Assembly: GCA_018436725.1 (NCBI GenBank)
Contig: JAHDKT010000025.1
Location: 1 to 57,410, forward strand
Direction: 5' to 3'
DNA: 57,410 nucleotides
Source of the DNA: Synergistaceae bacterium
Lineage (GTDB): Bacteria > Synergistota > Synergistia > Synergistales > Aminobacteriaceae
The notes under the pieces were generated by a model, which saw only the letters and a list, made by a program, of their open reading frames with translations, did no database searches and was not told the DNA's origin. The translations under genes and the position numbers were made by a program. This document shows, one piece after another, positions 46,685 to 54,928 of the stretch (positions are counted from its first letter, which is position 1; each line of letters begins with the position of its first letter).

Positions 46685-47782
46685 TCAGCGATGGTAGTTC
46701 GCGGTGCGATGTTTGTCCAAGGCGGCTCCGAGAGCCTGCACCAGCGAGGCCCGAAGCTGATCGAGAGGCGGTGATCCTTCCGGGAGGGGTTCGCTGGCCA
46801 AAAGAGCCGGACCTACGCGCAACGCTCTAGCCCCGTTCATGTCGAGCACCCGTATTTCATACGGCGGGGTTTCCATCTGGAGAAAACTCTCGATCGTTCC
46901 TGCCGCTTTCCTGAGGATGGCGTCGCCCTCGTCGCTCCGGGGAACCCGCCAGATTTCCGCACCGTCGACGGTAAGTAGCAGTTCGTGCGCCGATTCGACG
47001 ACAGCGGGACGGAGAAGATGCAGTGCGCGTTTTCTCTCGATCGGCACTTTCATATCCTCCGCCATCCTCAAAATATACTCGACACGTTCCGAAAGTTCCG
47101 GGTGGGTCATGTAGACTCCAGGATCGATGTACGGACGTTTCAGCTGATCGAAGATCAAGGCTTCAAGAGATGTGACCATCGCCGCCGGAGGGAAGCCCGC
47201 CGCGACGAGCATGCGGAATCCTTCCTTGTCGGCTTCCCGTTCCAGATCCTTACTGTAGGAGTTTGTCACCGCGACCTGTGCCAGGCTGGTGAGAATCATC
47301 GGGCCGGCGGCCCCTTGAGATGCAATCATCAGCACCAGAGCCGCCAGCGAAATTTTCGAGGAGCGGGCTGTCTGAATCATCACGTGCCGACGGTCCGCAT
47401 GGACGAGTTCATGCGCCAAAATCGCCGCGATTTCGGCGTCGGACCGCAAAAAACGGAGCATACCGGTTGTGAAGTAGACGATTCCTCCTGGAAGACTGAA
47501 GGCATTGATCATATCCTGCCGCACAATGCGCACTTCGTAAGGCAGCGGACGAGTCGTATGCGGCAAAAGGCGGGCAAGCAACATTCCGAGACGCGCGGTC
47601 TGCGCGGGATCCGTTACCAGCTCCCATTTTTGCTCTATTTCCGCCGACACTTTTTTCCCCAGAGCGATCTCTTTCGCCAAGTCGTCGGCGAAGAGCGGCG
47701 AGCAGCAAAGAAGCGGTATCAAACATACGATCCAGAACAGGTTGCGGCCGAAGAGTCGTTTCATGGCGACCGGACCTTTCAT
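46685..47782 (-). CDS. M48 family metalloprotease, exported
   Basis: A 365-aa zinc peptidase with an N-terminal signal peptide (LFWIVCLIPLLCCSPLFA; the cysteines could also allow lipidation). The catalytic motif is HELVH with downstream EADKEG, and the substrate-groove block NAFSLPGGIVYFTTGM. Likely periplasmic quality control, like BepA/YfgC but without its TPR part. The ATG at 47782 overlaps the flgN reading frame's TGA, with AGGAGG only 3 nt upstream; ATG 47764 is the alternative. Confidence 0.92.
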   Translation of the reverse strand: MKGPVAMKRLFGRNLFWIVCLIPLLCCSPLFADDLAKEIALGKKVSAEIEQKWELVTDPAQTARLGMLLARLLPHTTRPLPYEVRIVRQDMINAFSLPGGIVYFTTGMLRFLRSDAEIAAILAHELVHADRRHVMIQTARSSKISLAALVLMIASQGAAGPMILTSLAQVAVTNSYSKDLEREADKEGFRMLVAAGFPPAAMVTSLEALIFDQLKRPYIDPGVYMTHPELSERVEYILRMAEDMKVPIERKRALHLLRPAVVESAHELLLTVDGAEIWRVPRSDEGDAILRKAAGTIESFLQMETPPYEIRVLDMNGARALRVGPALLASEPLPEGSPPLDQLRASLVQALGAALDKHRTANYHR

Positions 47783-48234
47783 ACTCCTCCTGATTTGGAG
47801 TACCCGTGCAACGCTTTTTTTCCCTGGCTCACCTGCGCCATCTGTTTCCGGAGCGCGTCGACGTGTTGCTCCAGAATAGTCTGCACACGGATCTCCTGTT
47901 CGAGAACTCTTCCGGCGACGTCCCTGATGACGGAGAGCGAGGACTACAAATCATCCGCGCCGTCGCCGAGAAGTTCACCGAGATGGCTCCAGAACACGGG
48001 GCCGTCTCTCCCTTCGGAAATTCCGAGCGAAGCGGAGACGGAACTCCACTCCTCGTGAATTTTTTCCTGGCGGGAGATGACATCCTGCTTCTCCTGCAAA
48101 ACGGTCAACAAGCACTCCATGTCCTCCGCGAGCACGCACTCCTCCTCTTTGTCGACGAGCAGAGCAAGTTCGTTGAACAGAGCGAGTTCGGAGGCGACAA
48201 GGCTGGACAGGACGTTTTCAAGATCAGCCGGCAA
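47779..48234 (-). pseudogene. FlgN-like flagellar chaperone gene interrupted by an amber codon
   Basis: A FlgN-like protein that would protect hook-associated proteins before export. The reading frame starts at TTG 48234, with GGGAGGG 7 nt upstream and overlapping the fliS end, and gives 96 residues before TAG at 47944-47946. The same frame then continues for 54 more sense codons (LSVIRDVAGRVLEQEIRVQT...) to a TGA at 47779-47781 that overlaps the M48 ATG. The whole frame would be about 151 aa, a normal FlgN length. So it is a broken gene, a read-through case or a sequencing error. The assignment to FlgN is by size, helical content and place next to fliS. Confidence 0.7.
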
Positions 48235-48715
48235 TATTCAACCCTCCCGCCGGAACAGGCCGCTGTTCATCTTTCTTGCGAACGGCGCCCCCCTGGAGAT
48301 GCGGCACCGGTTTTTCGACACCGGCCTCTTCCGCGAGCTTGATAATGGCTTCCTCCCAAGTAGTCCGAAGCTCTTCAAGCATTCCTCTGACGACGGAGAT
48401 TTTTTCCCGGTCCTTCCCGACATTCGCTTCCACGAGGAGTAGATACATGAAGTCATAGAGCCGCATGAGATTCTTCGCGATCTCTCCTCCTTCTTCGACC
48501 CTAAGCGTGACCATTAGCTCGCGGAGAACGTCCTGAGCTTTTTGAATATTTTTATTCGCCTCGTCGAAAATTCCGGCCTCCAAAGCGTTTTCCGCTCCCT
48601 TACAGCTTTTTATTCCGACATCGTAGGTGATCAGAAGAAGTTGTTCGCGGGAGGCGGTGTTCACTTTATTCGCCAGATAGATCGTCTGGGCGTTCTGCAC
48701 GTTCTTCGAGTCCAT
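48224..48715 (-). CDS. fliS: Flagellar secretion chaperone FliS
   Basis: Binds flagellin in the cytoplasm and keeps it from polymerising before export, 163 aa, mostly helical. The family opening is recognised in AQTIYLANKVNTASREQLLL followed by ITYDVGIKSCKGAENALE. The C-terminus has an additional Pro/Gly-rich tail. The ATG at 48715 has AAAGGAGTG 9 nt upstream. No flagellin or fliD lies nearby; the two chaperone genes sit alone among housekeeping genes. Confidence 0.9.
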   Translation of the reverse strand: MDSKNVQNAQTIYLANKVNTASREQLLLITYDVGIKSCKGAENALEAGIFDEANKNIQKAQDVLRELMVTLRVEEGGEIAKNLMRLYDFMYLLLVEANVGKDREKISVVRGMLEELRTTWEEAIIKLAEEAGVEKPVPHLQGGAVRKKDEQRPVPAGGLNIAG

Positions 48716-48849
48716 CGTGGAGATCACTCCTTTCTCTCCATAGTTTCGGTAACAAAGGGAGAAAACGTTACCCGCAAAGGGGCGTCTCTTCAAGAGACGA
48801 AGTTCCGCGCCTTCGTCCGAACGAGAAAGCGCGACGAGGAGAAGAGTAC

Positions 48850-48881
48850 GGAAGCCGCTCCTTCGGAAGGAAACGGCTTCC
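48850..48881 (-). terminator. Hairpin after trxB
   Basis: An 8-bp stem GGAAGCCG/CGGCTTCC (48881-48874 with 48857-48850), with an inner CCTT/AAGG stem, sits 11 nt after the trxB stop. There is no strong T tract. It lies in the 177-nt gap between trxB and fliS, where nothing else was recognised. Confidence 0.5.
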
Positions 48882-48892
48882 GGGACAAGCGT

Positions 48893-50080
48893 TTATTTCA
48901 GGAAGGAGGCGGCGTCGGATGCGAAAGCCGCGGAGGCCTTTCTGACAACTGCGCCGGAGCGCAGTTCGACCATCGCCGGGAGCGACTCGATACCGAACTT
49001 CTCCACCATCCGGCGGTTCTTGTATCCGTCGATAAGGGCGACCTTTTTCCCGCTCCGCTGCGCGAGGACGTCTATCTCGTCGGAGAGCTTGACCTGCTCC
49101 CGTTCGATGCTGGAGTAGAAGAGCGCGACCACGTGCTCCGGCTCGATGAGGAGCGAGCGCAGGTGCACCTGCTCGTTGATGTAGGAGGAGGCGCTCATGG
49201 CCGCGATGGCCCCGTCGGATGCGGCTGTGACCACCTGGCGGAGTCCCTTGTCGCGGACGTCGCCCGCTGCGAAGATACCCTCTACGGATGTTTCCATGGC
49301 GTCGTTGGTTTTGATCCAGCCGCCCTTCGCAGCGTCCAGGAGTCCACGGACGCACTCGTCGTGGGGCGACTGACCGACGAACATGAAGACGCCGGCGACG
49401 GGAAGATCGGAGACTTCGCCGGTCTTGATATTTTTCAGGACAAGGTTTTCCACCATGCCGTCGCCTTCGATCTTCTCGACGACGGTGTTCCAGACGGGGA
49501 CGATCTTCGGGTTCGAGAGCGCATGTTCGACCGCGGCTCTGTCGGCCCGGAACTCGTCCCTCCGATGGATGATATAGACCTTCGATGCGAAGTTCGTGAG
49601 ATAGACTCCCTCTTCGACGGCCGTGTTGCCTCCTCCGACCACGGCGATCTCTTCACCTTCGAAGAAGGCCCCGTCGCAGACCGCGCAGTAGCTGACGCCC
49701 TGGCCGATATGCTCGGCCTCGCCTTCGCACCCCAGCCTGCGGAAATAGGCCCCTGTGGCGACGATCACCGCTTCGGCTTCGATCTCGCCCTTGTTCGTGA
49801 CGACAACCTTTGTGTCGCCGCGCACCTCGAGCTTGGAGACATCGACATCGCGGAATTCGGTCTTGAACTTCTCGGCATGACTTCTGAACATCCGGGCAAG
49901 CTCCGGACCGGAGGCATGCTCCACTCCGGGCCAGTTCTCTATTTCCTCGGTGATGTTGATCTGCCCCCCCGGCACGCCCTTCTCAAGAAGAAGCACGTCA
50001 AGCCCGGCTCTTCTTCCGTAGATCGCGGCCGACAGTCCAGCCGGTCCTGCACCGATGATTACAAGCTCCCTTTTTTCCAT
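48893..50080 (-). CDS. trxB: Thioredoxin reductase with fused cysteine-less thioredoxin-fold domain
   Basis: 395 aa. Residues 1-305 are a normal low-Mr thioredoxin reductase: FAD motif GAGPAG (10-15), the redox pair CAVC (132-135), and the NADPH motif GGGNTA near 149. Residues about 312-395 form a thioredoxin-like domain, starting EPEHVVALFYSS, with the cis-Pro loop ESLPAMVEL. But the CxxC active site is replaced by IEREQ with no cysteine. So it cannot act as a redox carrier and may serve binding or dimer contacts. ATG 50080. Last of the rpmE-to-prmC group, 45 nt after prmC. Confidence 0.9.
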   Translation of the reverse strand: MEKRELVIIGAGPAGLSAAIYGRRAGLDVLLLEKGVPGGQINITEEIENWPGVEHASGPELARMFRSHAEKFKTEFRDVDVSKLEVRGDTKVVVTNKGEIEAEAVIVATGAYFRRLGCEGEAEHIGQGVSYCAVCDGAFFEGEEIAVVGGGNTAVEEGVYLTNFASKVYIIHRRDEFRADRAAVEHALSNPKIVPVWNTVVEKIEGDGMVENLVLKNIKTGEVSDLPVAGVFMFVGQSPHDECVRGLLDAAKGGWIKTNDAMETSVEGIFAAGDVRDKGLRQVVTAASDGAIAAMSASSYINEQVHLRSLLIEPEHVVALFYSSIEREQVKLSDEIDVLAQRSGKKVALIDGYKNRRMVEKFGIESLPAMVELRSGAVVRKASAAFASDAASFLK

Positions 50081-50125
50081 GGCGAAACCATCCCTCCAGA
50101 TAAGACACATGATCTCTTTTTGAAA

Positions 50126-50968
50126 TTATACACGACGCCAGGAAATAACGCGAGGCGTCTTCGAAAAATCATCAAAAATTCCATCCAATTTAAAGCATTC
50201 CAGAGCAATTTTCTCCAAAAAGACTGCCTGTGCTCCGTCTCCAACCTCGAAAAGGAGAGAGCCGTTCGGTTTCAGCATTCGCTCGCCCGCAGCGAACAGG
50301 CTTCTGTAGCAGTCCGCGCCGTCCGTCCCGCCGTCAAGCGCGGAAAGCGGTTCGTAGCGCACCTCCTCCATCAACGTCTCCAGACGTTCCGTCGGGATGT
50401 ACGGCGGATTGCTCACGAGGACGTCAAGAGAAGAGGCGGACGCCGGAATATCGTCGGGCGTTCGGGAATGCCACAGGAGACATCGAGAGAGGACGTTATA
50501 GCGATGCAAATTGTTCCATGCCGTACGGAGCGCCAGGGGGTTGCTGTCGGCCGCGATTCCCGAGGAGGCCGGTTTCTCGTGGAGAATGGAGAGCGCGATG
50601 CAGCCGCCGCCTGTCCCCCAGTCGAGGAACGTTCCTTCCCCGGGGAGGCGTTCCAATGTCTTTTCCACCAGCAGTTCGGTCTCTGGCCTCGGTATAAGCA
50701 CTCCGGGAGGCGTTGCAAGAGTTCGTCCGAAAAAATCCCACGAACCGAGAATGTACTGAAGCGGCTCTCTCCGCGAACGGCGTTCGGAGATGCGCAGCAG
50801 TTCGGCCATACGCTCTTCGGTAAGCTCGAAATCGGGGCGAGCCAGGAAAAAGGAGGTTGGAAGTCCACAAACGAAGGAGAGGATCATACCCGCTTCGAGG
50901 ACGGGAGACGGGACTCCCGCCGCGGTAAGTTCGCGGATGAGCCGTCTCCCGGCCTCGGCTGCGTTCAT
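50126..50968 (-). CDS. prmC: Peptide chain release factor N5-glutamine methyltransferase
   Basis: Methylates the GGQ glutamine of release factors with S-adenosylmethionine. 280 aa. An N-terminal helical domain is followed by the Rossmann methyltransferase, with IPRPETELLVE, FLDWGTGGGCIALS and the catalytic NPPYIP. It follows prfA directly (1 nt gap), matching its substrate gene. Confidence 0.95.
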   Translation of the reverse strand: MNAAEAGRRLIRELTAAGVPSPVLEAGMILSFVCGLPTSFFLARPDFELTEERMAELLRISERRSRREPLQYILGSWDFFGRTLATPPGVLIPRPETELLVEKTLERLPGEGTFLDWGTGGGCIALSILHEKPASSGIAADSNPLALRTAWNNLHRYNVLSRCLLWHSRTPDDIPASASSLDVLVSNPPYIPTERLETLMEEVRYEPLSALDGGTDGADCYRSLFAAGERMLKPNGSLLFEVGDGAQAVFLEKIALECFKLDGIFDDFSKTPRVISWRRV

Positions 50969-50969
50969 A

Positions 50970-52046
50970 CTACTTCGCCTCTATGGCATGAAGTTTCTGC
51001 GACTGATCGGCCATGGTCATGGCATCGACCAGCTCGTAAAGATCGCCGTCCAGGTACTGGTCCAGCTTGTACAGAGTCATCCCGATGCGATGATCGGTGA
51101 TCCTGTTCTGGGTGTAGTTATAGGTTCGGATGCGTTCCGAACGGTCGCCCGTACCGATCTGGCCCCTCCGTTCCGACGCAAGCTCGTCGTTCTGTTTCTG
51201 CATTTCGAGGTCGTACAGTTTGGCCCGCAGGTACGCCATGGCCTTCACCCTGTTCTTCAACTGCGACCGCTCGTCCTGACAGGTGACCACGACGCCCGTC
51301 GGAAGGTGCGTGATCCTGACGGCGGAATCCGTCATGTTGACGTACTGTCCGCCCGCGCCGCTGGAGCGGTAGGTATCTATTTTCAGATCCTCCGTCCGGA
51401 TTTCGACGTCGACGTCTTCCACCTCGGGCAATACGGCCACTGTCGCGGCCGAAGTATGTATCCGTCCACCGGCTTCCGTCGCGGGAACCCGCTGCACACG
51501 GTGGACGCCGCTCTCGAACTTGAGCCTGCTGTACACCCCGTCGCCGTCGATCCGGAAGATGATCTCTTTGTAACCGCCGATCCCCGTCTCGTTGTAGTCG
51601 ACGATCTCGGCCCGCCAGCCTTCGCGTTCGGCGAAGCGTGTGTACATGCGGAAGAGGTTCGCCGCGAAGAGCGCCGCTTCCTCTCCGCCCGTTCCGGCGC
51701 GGATTTCGACGATGACGCTTTTCTCGTCGTTCGGGTCCTCCGGGAGAAGAAGCACCTTCATCTCCTCCTCTATCTCCTGAAGGCGATCTTCCTTGAGAGA
51801 GATTTCGTCCCTGGCGAGGCTCTCCATCTCGGGATCTCCGCAGTGCAGCAGCGAACGCGCTTCCTCGATGTCCTCGGATGCTTTTTTGAACTCGCGGAAC
51901 TTCGAGACCACGGGGGCGAGTTTCGAATGACGCTTCGCCAGAGCCTGCAACTCCTTCATGTTGGAGTGGAAGGCCGGATCGGCCATTTTGGCTTCCGTCT
52001 CTTCGAAATCGCGTTCGAGTTCGCTCAGCTTGTCCTGAAAGTTCAT
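50970..52046 (-). CDS. prfA: Peptide chain release factor 1
   Basis: Reads UAA and UAG stop codons. 358 aa. The codon-recognition PxT loop is PAT in [17 protein letters not shown], as in RF1 rather than RF2. The GGQ loop is [10 protein letters not shown], and [16 protein letters not shown] is conserved. The ATG at 52046 overlaps the yqhQ stop as ATGA. The same gene run contains the amber-interrupted flgN. Confidence 0.97.
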   Translation of the reverse strand: MNFQDKLSELERDFEETEAKMADPAFHSNMKELQALAKRHSKLAPVVSKFREFKKASEDIEEARSLLHCGDPEMESLARDEISLKEDRLQEIEEEMKVLLLPEDPNDEKSVIVEIRAGTGGEEAALFAANLFRMYTRFAEREGWRAEIVDYNETGIGGYKEIIFRIDGDGVYSRLKFESGVHRVQRVPATEAGGRIHTSAATVAVLPEVEDVDVEIRTEDLKIDTYRSSGAGGQYVNMTDSAVRITHLPTGVVVTCQDERSQLKNRVKAMAYLRAKLYDLEMQKQNDELASERRGQIGTGDRSERIRTYNYTQNRITDHRIGMTLYKLDQYLDGDLYELVDAMTMADQSQKLHAIEAK

Positions 52047-52981
52047 TCTCCGGGCGCCTCCGCCGCAGCAGGCGAGAGCTTGCGTCCCAGCGCGGTCTCC
52101 AGAGAGATCAGGGCGACTTCGATCTGTCTTTCGTCGGGTTCGCGCGTCGTAAGGTATTGGAAGGACATCGCCGGAGCCATGAGGATCCTCCCGAGAATTC
52201 CCGCGCAGGAGGCGCCCTTGATGATTTCGTAGGATATTCCCATAACGAGGGGGAGAAGCAGAATTCTGCTGCCGATTCTCCAGAGAATGGAGCCGCTTCC
52301 CGCGATGGAGAAGACGACGATGCTCACCGCGACGACGATGAGGAGGAACGACGTGCCGCACCTGGGATGGATGCGCGAAAATTTCCGTATATTCTCGGGC
52401 GTCATCTCGGCGCCCGATTCGAAGGCGTTGATCGTCTTATGTTCCGCCCCGTGGTAGCGGAACACCTGACGTATCTCGCTCCAAAGGCCGATGGCACCGA
52501 CATAGGAGAGAAACACCAGTCCTCGAACGCACCCCTCGAGGACGTTCTTCCCCGTCTGGGTCAACCCCCACGCATTGACCGCTAGATCGGAGAGCCAGAG
52601 CGGCAGCGCGATGAAAAGGCCGACCACCGCCCCGATCGCCACAAGCACCGAGAGGAGAAACTCCTTCGGCGTGATCCGCTCCTCTTCGCCCACCGCGATC
52701 TGCGCGGACTTGTTCAAAGCCCGGAAACCGACGGTCATCATCTCCACCATGGTGACCACGCCGCGGACGACGGGAAGCTTCCATGGCATCCGCTTCGTCC
52801 GGGAGGAGTGGTTCCAGGTTTCGTTCTCGATCTCTCCGTCCGGTTTTCTTACCGAGAGCCCCCACCTCTCCGGGCCCTTCATCAGAACCCCTTCGATGAC
52901 CGCCTGCCCGCCGACCGGCATTCTCTTCTGCTCAAGCCCTTCCGCAAGGAAAAGGAGCAGCGATGCGAAAAATTTCTTCAT
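52043..52981 (-). CDS. YqhQ/DUF1385 membrane protein
   Basis: A 312-aa conserved membrane protein of unknown function. The family blocks [17 protein letters not shown] near the N-terminus, [12 protein letters not shown], and [10 protein letters not shown] are present, with about four to five hydrophobic segments between them. Start ATG 52981 follows thyX closely with GAGGTG upstream; ATG 53005, overlapping thyX, is the alternative. It is commonly placed near rpmE, prfA and prmC, as here. Confidence 0.9.
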   Translation of the reverse strand: MKKFFASLLLFLAEGLEQKRMPVGGQAVIEGVLMKGPERWGLSVRKPDGEIENETWNHSSRTKRMPWKLPVVRGVVTMVEMMTVGFRALNKSAQIAVGEEERITPKEFLLSVLVAIGAVVGLFIALPLWLSDLAVNAWGLTQTGKNVLEGCVRGLVFLSYVGAIGLWSEIRQVFRYHGAEHKTINAFESGAEMTPENIRKFSRIHPRCGTSFLLIVVAVSIVVFSIAGSGSILWRIGSRILLLPLVMGISYEIIKGASCAGILGRILMAPAMSFQYLTTREPDERQIEVALISLETALGRKLSPAAAEAPGE

Positions 52982-52988
52982 GTTCACC

Positions 52989-53690
52989 TCACACAATCTT
53001 TTCATTCAGAAGTTCTTCAAGGGACGAGTAGCGCCGCCCGCACGGGTTCTTCTCCTCGCATCGGCCGCGAAGGACGCACGACGGACCGGCGGTTTCGAAG
53101 AGCAGAGGCGCCTCTTCCCGCACTTTTACAAGCATCTCCCGCGCCAGGTTCCTGATCTCCCACTGCGCTCTTCGGCAGAGACGGAGCGTGAAGAAGTGGT
53201 GCAGTTCGCGGGCGTTCATCGTCATGACGAGCCGCGTGCTCCAGCCGTGCGGCAGAATATAGCGGGCATCCTCTTTGGGGACTCCGCTTTCGACGAGCTG
53301 CATATACACGGCGTGCGCCGTTCTCACCATTTCAAGATACCGTTGCTGCAATTCGGAGTCTTTTGTTATAGAAGGGGGTATAACGACATCGGGCTCGCCC
53401 ATCGTCACATAGCGTTGACTCTGCTGGCTGAACGAGGCGATCCTGTGACGGACGAGCTGGTGCGATGCAACTCGGCTGAGGCCGTCGACGGCGAAAGTAA
53501 AGGAAGCGTGCTCGAACGGCGAGAAGTGGCCGCTTTCACGGATATGACGCAACAGCCCTCGCATCTTCTCCGGCGATTCGCCGGCAAGAAGCTCCGCTGC
53601 GGAAACGTCGCTGTAGCATAACCTTGCTGCGGCAGCTACGACAACATCGGGCCGAGGCGTGAAGGAGAGAAGAAGAACGCCGCAGCGCAT
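52989..53690 (-). CDS. thyX: Flavin-dependent thymidylate synthase ThyX
   Basis: Makes dTMP from dUMP with FAD and NADPH. 233 aa. The ThyX motif RHRIASFSQQSQR and the block NARELHHFFTLRLCRRAQWE are intact. The ATG at 53690 has AAAGGAAG about 8 nt upstream; GTG 53699 is in frame but lies inside the ribosome site. A terminator sits just upstream, between rpmE and thyX. Its presence means the host does not need ThyA for this step. Confidence 0.96.
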   Translation of the reverse strand: MRCGVLLLSFTPRPDVVVAAAARLCYSDVSAAELLAGESPEKMRGLLRHIRESGHFSPFEHASFTFAVDGLSRVASHQLVRHRIASFSQQSQRYVTMGEPDVVIPPSITKDSELQQRYLEMVRTAHAVYMQLVESGVPKEDARYILPHGWSTRLVMTMNARELHHFFTLRLCRRAQWEIRNLAREMLVKVREEAPLLFETAGPSCVLRGRCEEKNPCGRRYSSLEELLNEKIV

Positions 53691-53710
53691 ACAGTCCACT
53701 TCCTTTCCGG

Positions 53711-53735
53711 AAAAAGAGGGGACCGAAGCCCCCTC
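53711..53735 (-). terminator. Terminator after rpmE
   Basis: An 8-bp stem with a UUCG tetraloop (53735-53716) is followed on the minus strand by five T residues (53715-53711). It lies 9 nt after the rpmE stop and 20 nt before thyX. Confidence 0.85.
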
Positions 53736-53744
53736 GACGTACTT

Positions 53745-53978
53745 CTACTCCGCGTTCTCTCTCTGGCCGTAGTTGATTCCCTCGTACTTCTTCTGGAACT
53801 TCTCGAGACGTCCGGCCTCTGAAACCACACGGCCGCCTTTCTTCCCGGTAAAGAAGGGGTGGCAGGACGAGCACACGCCGACGCGGATCTCCTTCTGGGT
53901 TGAACGGGTCTCGAAAGAATTTCCGCATGCACAGTTGACCATGCACTTCTCGTAACGAGGATGAATTTCTTTTTTCAT
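53745..53978 (-). CDS. rpmE: 50S ribosomal protein L31 (zinc form)
   Basis: 77 aa. It starts [20 protein letters not shown] and has the C+ cysteine pairs CACG and CSSC, indicating the zinc-binding form. GFFTGKK-type end is present as [17 protein letters not shown] precedes the ATG by 7 nt. First of the group leading to thyX, prfA and prmC, though a terminator follows directly. Confidence 0.97.
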   Translation of the reverse strand: MKKEIHPRYEKCMVNCACGNSFETRSTQKEIRVGVCSSCHPFFTGKKGGRVVSEAGRLEKFQKKYEGINYGQRENAE

Positions 53979-54097
53979 CTATGGGCACCTCCGAAATTAT
54001 CGTAAAGCCTGGCCAATATCTCCAAACGAAGAGAAACTTTAGCACAGGAAGGCTTCCGGCGCAAGAGCAAATTTTCTTCCCACAAGATTCTTTTCCG

Positions 54098-54682
54098 TCA
54101 GATGTGCATGACGCCGAGCCCGCAGCGTTCGTGATGCGCCACGGCATGGTAGGCGGTATCGCCCATGACCGCGACGGAAATCCACCGGCTGTTGCGGACG
54201 ATGGCGATTTTCGCGCCGACGCTTGCCTCGAGCATTCCGACGACCAGAAATCCGTCCAACGCTTCGAGAGCGGCGTGCATGAGCGCGTGCATCTCGTTCC
54301 GTTTCTTCTCGACAACGCCCGCGTTGAGAGACGCTCCCACCAGAGCCCTGGTGATCTTTTGAGGAAGGTCGCCGGCAAGGCCTCCGACCTCGGTCGCCAC
54401 TGATTTCCAGCCGAGAGAGGCCAGCTCCCTTTTGAAGACGGTCTCCGCCTCGCTGGTCGTGGTGGACGCCAGGAGAAGCGCGGCTCTCCCGGCCTGATTT
54501 TCGTCGTCGATACGGATCTTGAGATTGAGTTCGACGGCGTTTCTCTCCGGATCTCCTCCGGGCCCGTTCATCTGCAGCGTTACAGGCTCGCGTTCCTCCA
54601 TTTCCTTGATAAACTCCATCTCGACGGGTTCCTCCTCGACATCTTCATCCTGAGGGTTCTTGAAGATTTTTTTCCAGATCAC
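54098..54682 (-). CDS. HutP-like RNA-binding regulator with acidic N-terminal extension
   Basis: The region from about residue 65 to the end (194) matches HutP, the histidine- and Mg-dependent antiterminator of Bacillus hut operons. Shared blocks: GRAALLLASTTTSEAETVFK, HALMHAALEALDG (His132, His136), GAKIAIVR, WISVAVMGD, and HHERCGLGVMHI (His184). These histidines correspond to the metal/histidine ligands His73, His77 and His138 of B. subtilis HutP by my alignment. The first about 45 residues are an acidic, Glu-rich extension not in HutP. GTG start, AGAGGAG 9 nt upstream. It stands alone between rpmE and the divergent TAXI gene; no hut genes are present, so the ligand and RNA target are unknown. 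Confidence 0.82.
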   Translation of the reverse strand: MIWKKIFKNPQDEDVEEEPVEMEFIKEMEEREPVTLQMNGPGGDPERNAVELNLKIRIDDENQAGRAALLLASTTTSEAETVFKRELASLGWKSVATEVGGLAGDLPQKITRALVGASLNAGVVEKKRNEMHALMHAALEALDGFLVVGMLEASVGAKIAIVRNSRWISVAVMGDTAYHAVAHHERCGLGVMHI

Positions 54683-54717
54683 GACGGACAGCTCCTCTCT
54701 GGTGGGTTCTGTCGCTC

Positions 54718-54746
54718 ATTATAAAGGAATTTGAGGAAAGAGTCAC
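54718..54746 (-). promoter_or_regulatory. Promoter of the HutP-like gene
   Basis: On the minus strand there is a perfect -10 TATAAT (54718-54723), a 17-nt spacer and a -35 GTGACT (54741-54746, 4 of 6). The predicted start near 54711 gives a leader of about 30 nt. Confidence 0.7.
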
Positions 54747-54785
54747 TTTTTCTTACAGACCTTCGGGGAAAAAGACAAGAGTTTC

Positions 54786-54814
54786 TTGATACCCCTGAGA
54801 ATTCGTTTTATACT
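54786..54814 (+). promoter_or_regulatory. Promoter of the TAXI binding-protein gene
   Basis: -35 TTGATA (54786-54791), 17-nt spacer, -10 TATACT (54809-54814). A start near 54821 leaves a leader of about 108 nt. The leader holds a short reading frame of 11 codons (ATG 54830 to TAA 54865), which may be chance. Confidence 0.8.
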
Positions 54815-54928
54815 ATAGGAGTCGAGGAAATGTCGAAATCGGAAGTCAAAGAAGGGAGGTCGTAAGCTCACGAGCGCACGGAAGAACATCCATAGGCACC
54901 ACAAAATCTATCTAGGGGGAATACGCGT

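Noticed and set aside
47944..47946. TAG in flgN as pyrrolysine
   Set aside because: FlgN has no known need for pyrrolysine, no pylS/pylT seen in the window, and TAG ends several normal genes here.
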